The position numbers and the translations under genes were made by a program. DNA of 7,002 nt from positions 1 to 7,002 of the forward strand of contig QMPG01000167.1 in assembly GCA_003648455.1 (NCBI GenBank). Reading direction: 5' to 3'. Each line of letters begins with the position of its first letter. Within the stretch, counting starts at the first letter, position 1. Source of the DNA: Bacteroidota bacterium. GTDB lineage: Bacteria > Bacteroidota > Bacteroidia > Bacteroidales > B39-G9. A model generated the notes under the pieces. It ran no database searches, was not told where the DNA came from, and was given only the letters and a program-made list of their open reading frames with translations. Shown piece after piece: positions 6,890-7,002 of the stretch.

Positions 6890-7002
6890 AAATGGTAAAA
6901 GTCAGCTCAACTGGCTGCGCAATGAGTTCTGCATTTTAGTGGTTTCATAAACGGAAATCTGCGAAGGCTGGCCGTCTAACTAGGCAAAACTGAAAAACAA
7001 AA
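6890..7002. other. Right flank without recognised gene
   Basis: No open frame of useful length exists here on either strand; the longest ATG-started frame (from 6892) has 15 codons. GC is about 45%. A small stem, CAGC 6903-6906 with GCTG 6914-6917, has a 7-base loop. GTCAGC at 6901-6906 can alternatively pair with GCTGAC at 6734-6739, which would extend the large palindrome outward. The stretch GTCTAAC at 6974-6980 fits the integron inverse-core pattern RYYYAAC, but seven bases alone carry little weight and the window ends 22 bases later. Confidence 0.4.

Noticed and set aside
6974..6980. GTCTAAC as the inverse core of a second attC-like site
   Set aside because: It fits RYYYAAC but is only seven degenerate bases, and no pairing partner can be seen before the window ends.

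Overview
The window reads as part of a defence island in an AT-rich bacterium, most likely a Bacteroidota. The reasons are A/T-ending codons, roughly one-third GC in the genes, no convincing Shine-Dalgarno sequence before any of the three complete genes, and protein styles I associate with that phylum. This taxonomic call is inference. All coding sequence is on the + strand.

Layout: (1) positions 1-148 hold the last 48 codons of an unidentified gene with an acidic tail. (2) 148-1179 encodes a DUF1016 (YhcG-type) PD-(D/E)XK nuclease. (3) 1185-4670 encodes a large Eco57I/type IIG-like adenine-specific DNA methyltransferase with a TaqI-type target-recognition region near its C-terminus. (4) 4670-6643 encodes an ABC/SMC-type ATPase whose C-terminal third carries a helical region resembling the anticodon-nuclease/HEPN part of PrrC and RloC. 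(5) 6644-7002 contains no gene. It starts with a C/A-rich, about 50% GC stretch that begins right after the last stop codon, followed by a long imperfect palindrome with several attC-like (integron cassette site) features, and ends in unassigned sequence.

The genes are fused head to tail: two junctions are TAATG stop/start overlaps and the third has a 5-base gap, so this is one translationally coupled operon whose promoter lies upstream of the window. The simplest reading is a restriction-modification-like immune unit. The methyltransferase would mark self DNA and supply specificity, the DUF1016 protein would be a separate nuclease, and the ATPase would be a sensor or switch. If the C-terminal R442-x3-E446...H510 pattern of the ATPase is a real ribonuclease site, the operon would pair DNA modification with a PrrC-like RNA-cutting backup. 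I do not recognise this exact gene set as a named system.

Two further observations stand out. The methyltransferase changes base composition sharply just after its NPPY motif and returns after the recognition domain, suggesting specificity-module exchange. The terminal palindrome folds better on the bottom strand, as attC sites do, and marks a plausible mobility boundary of the cluster.
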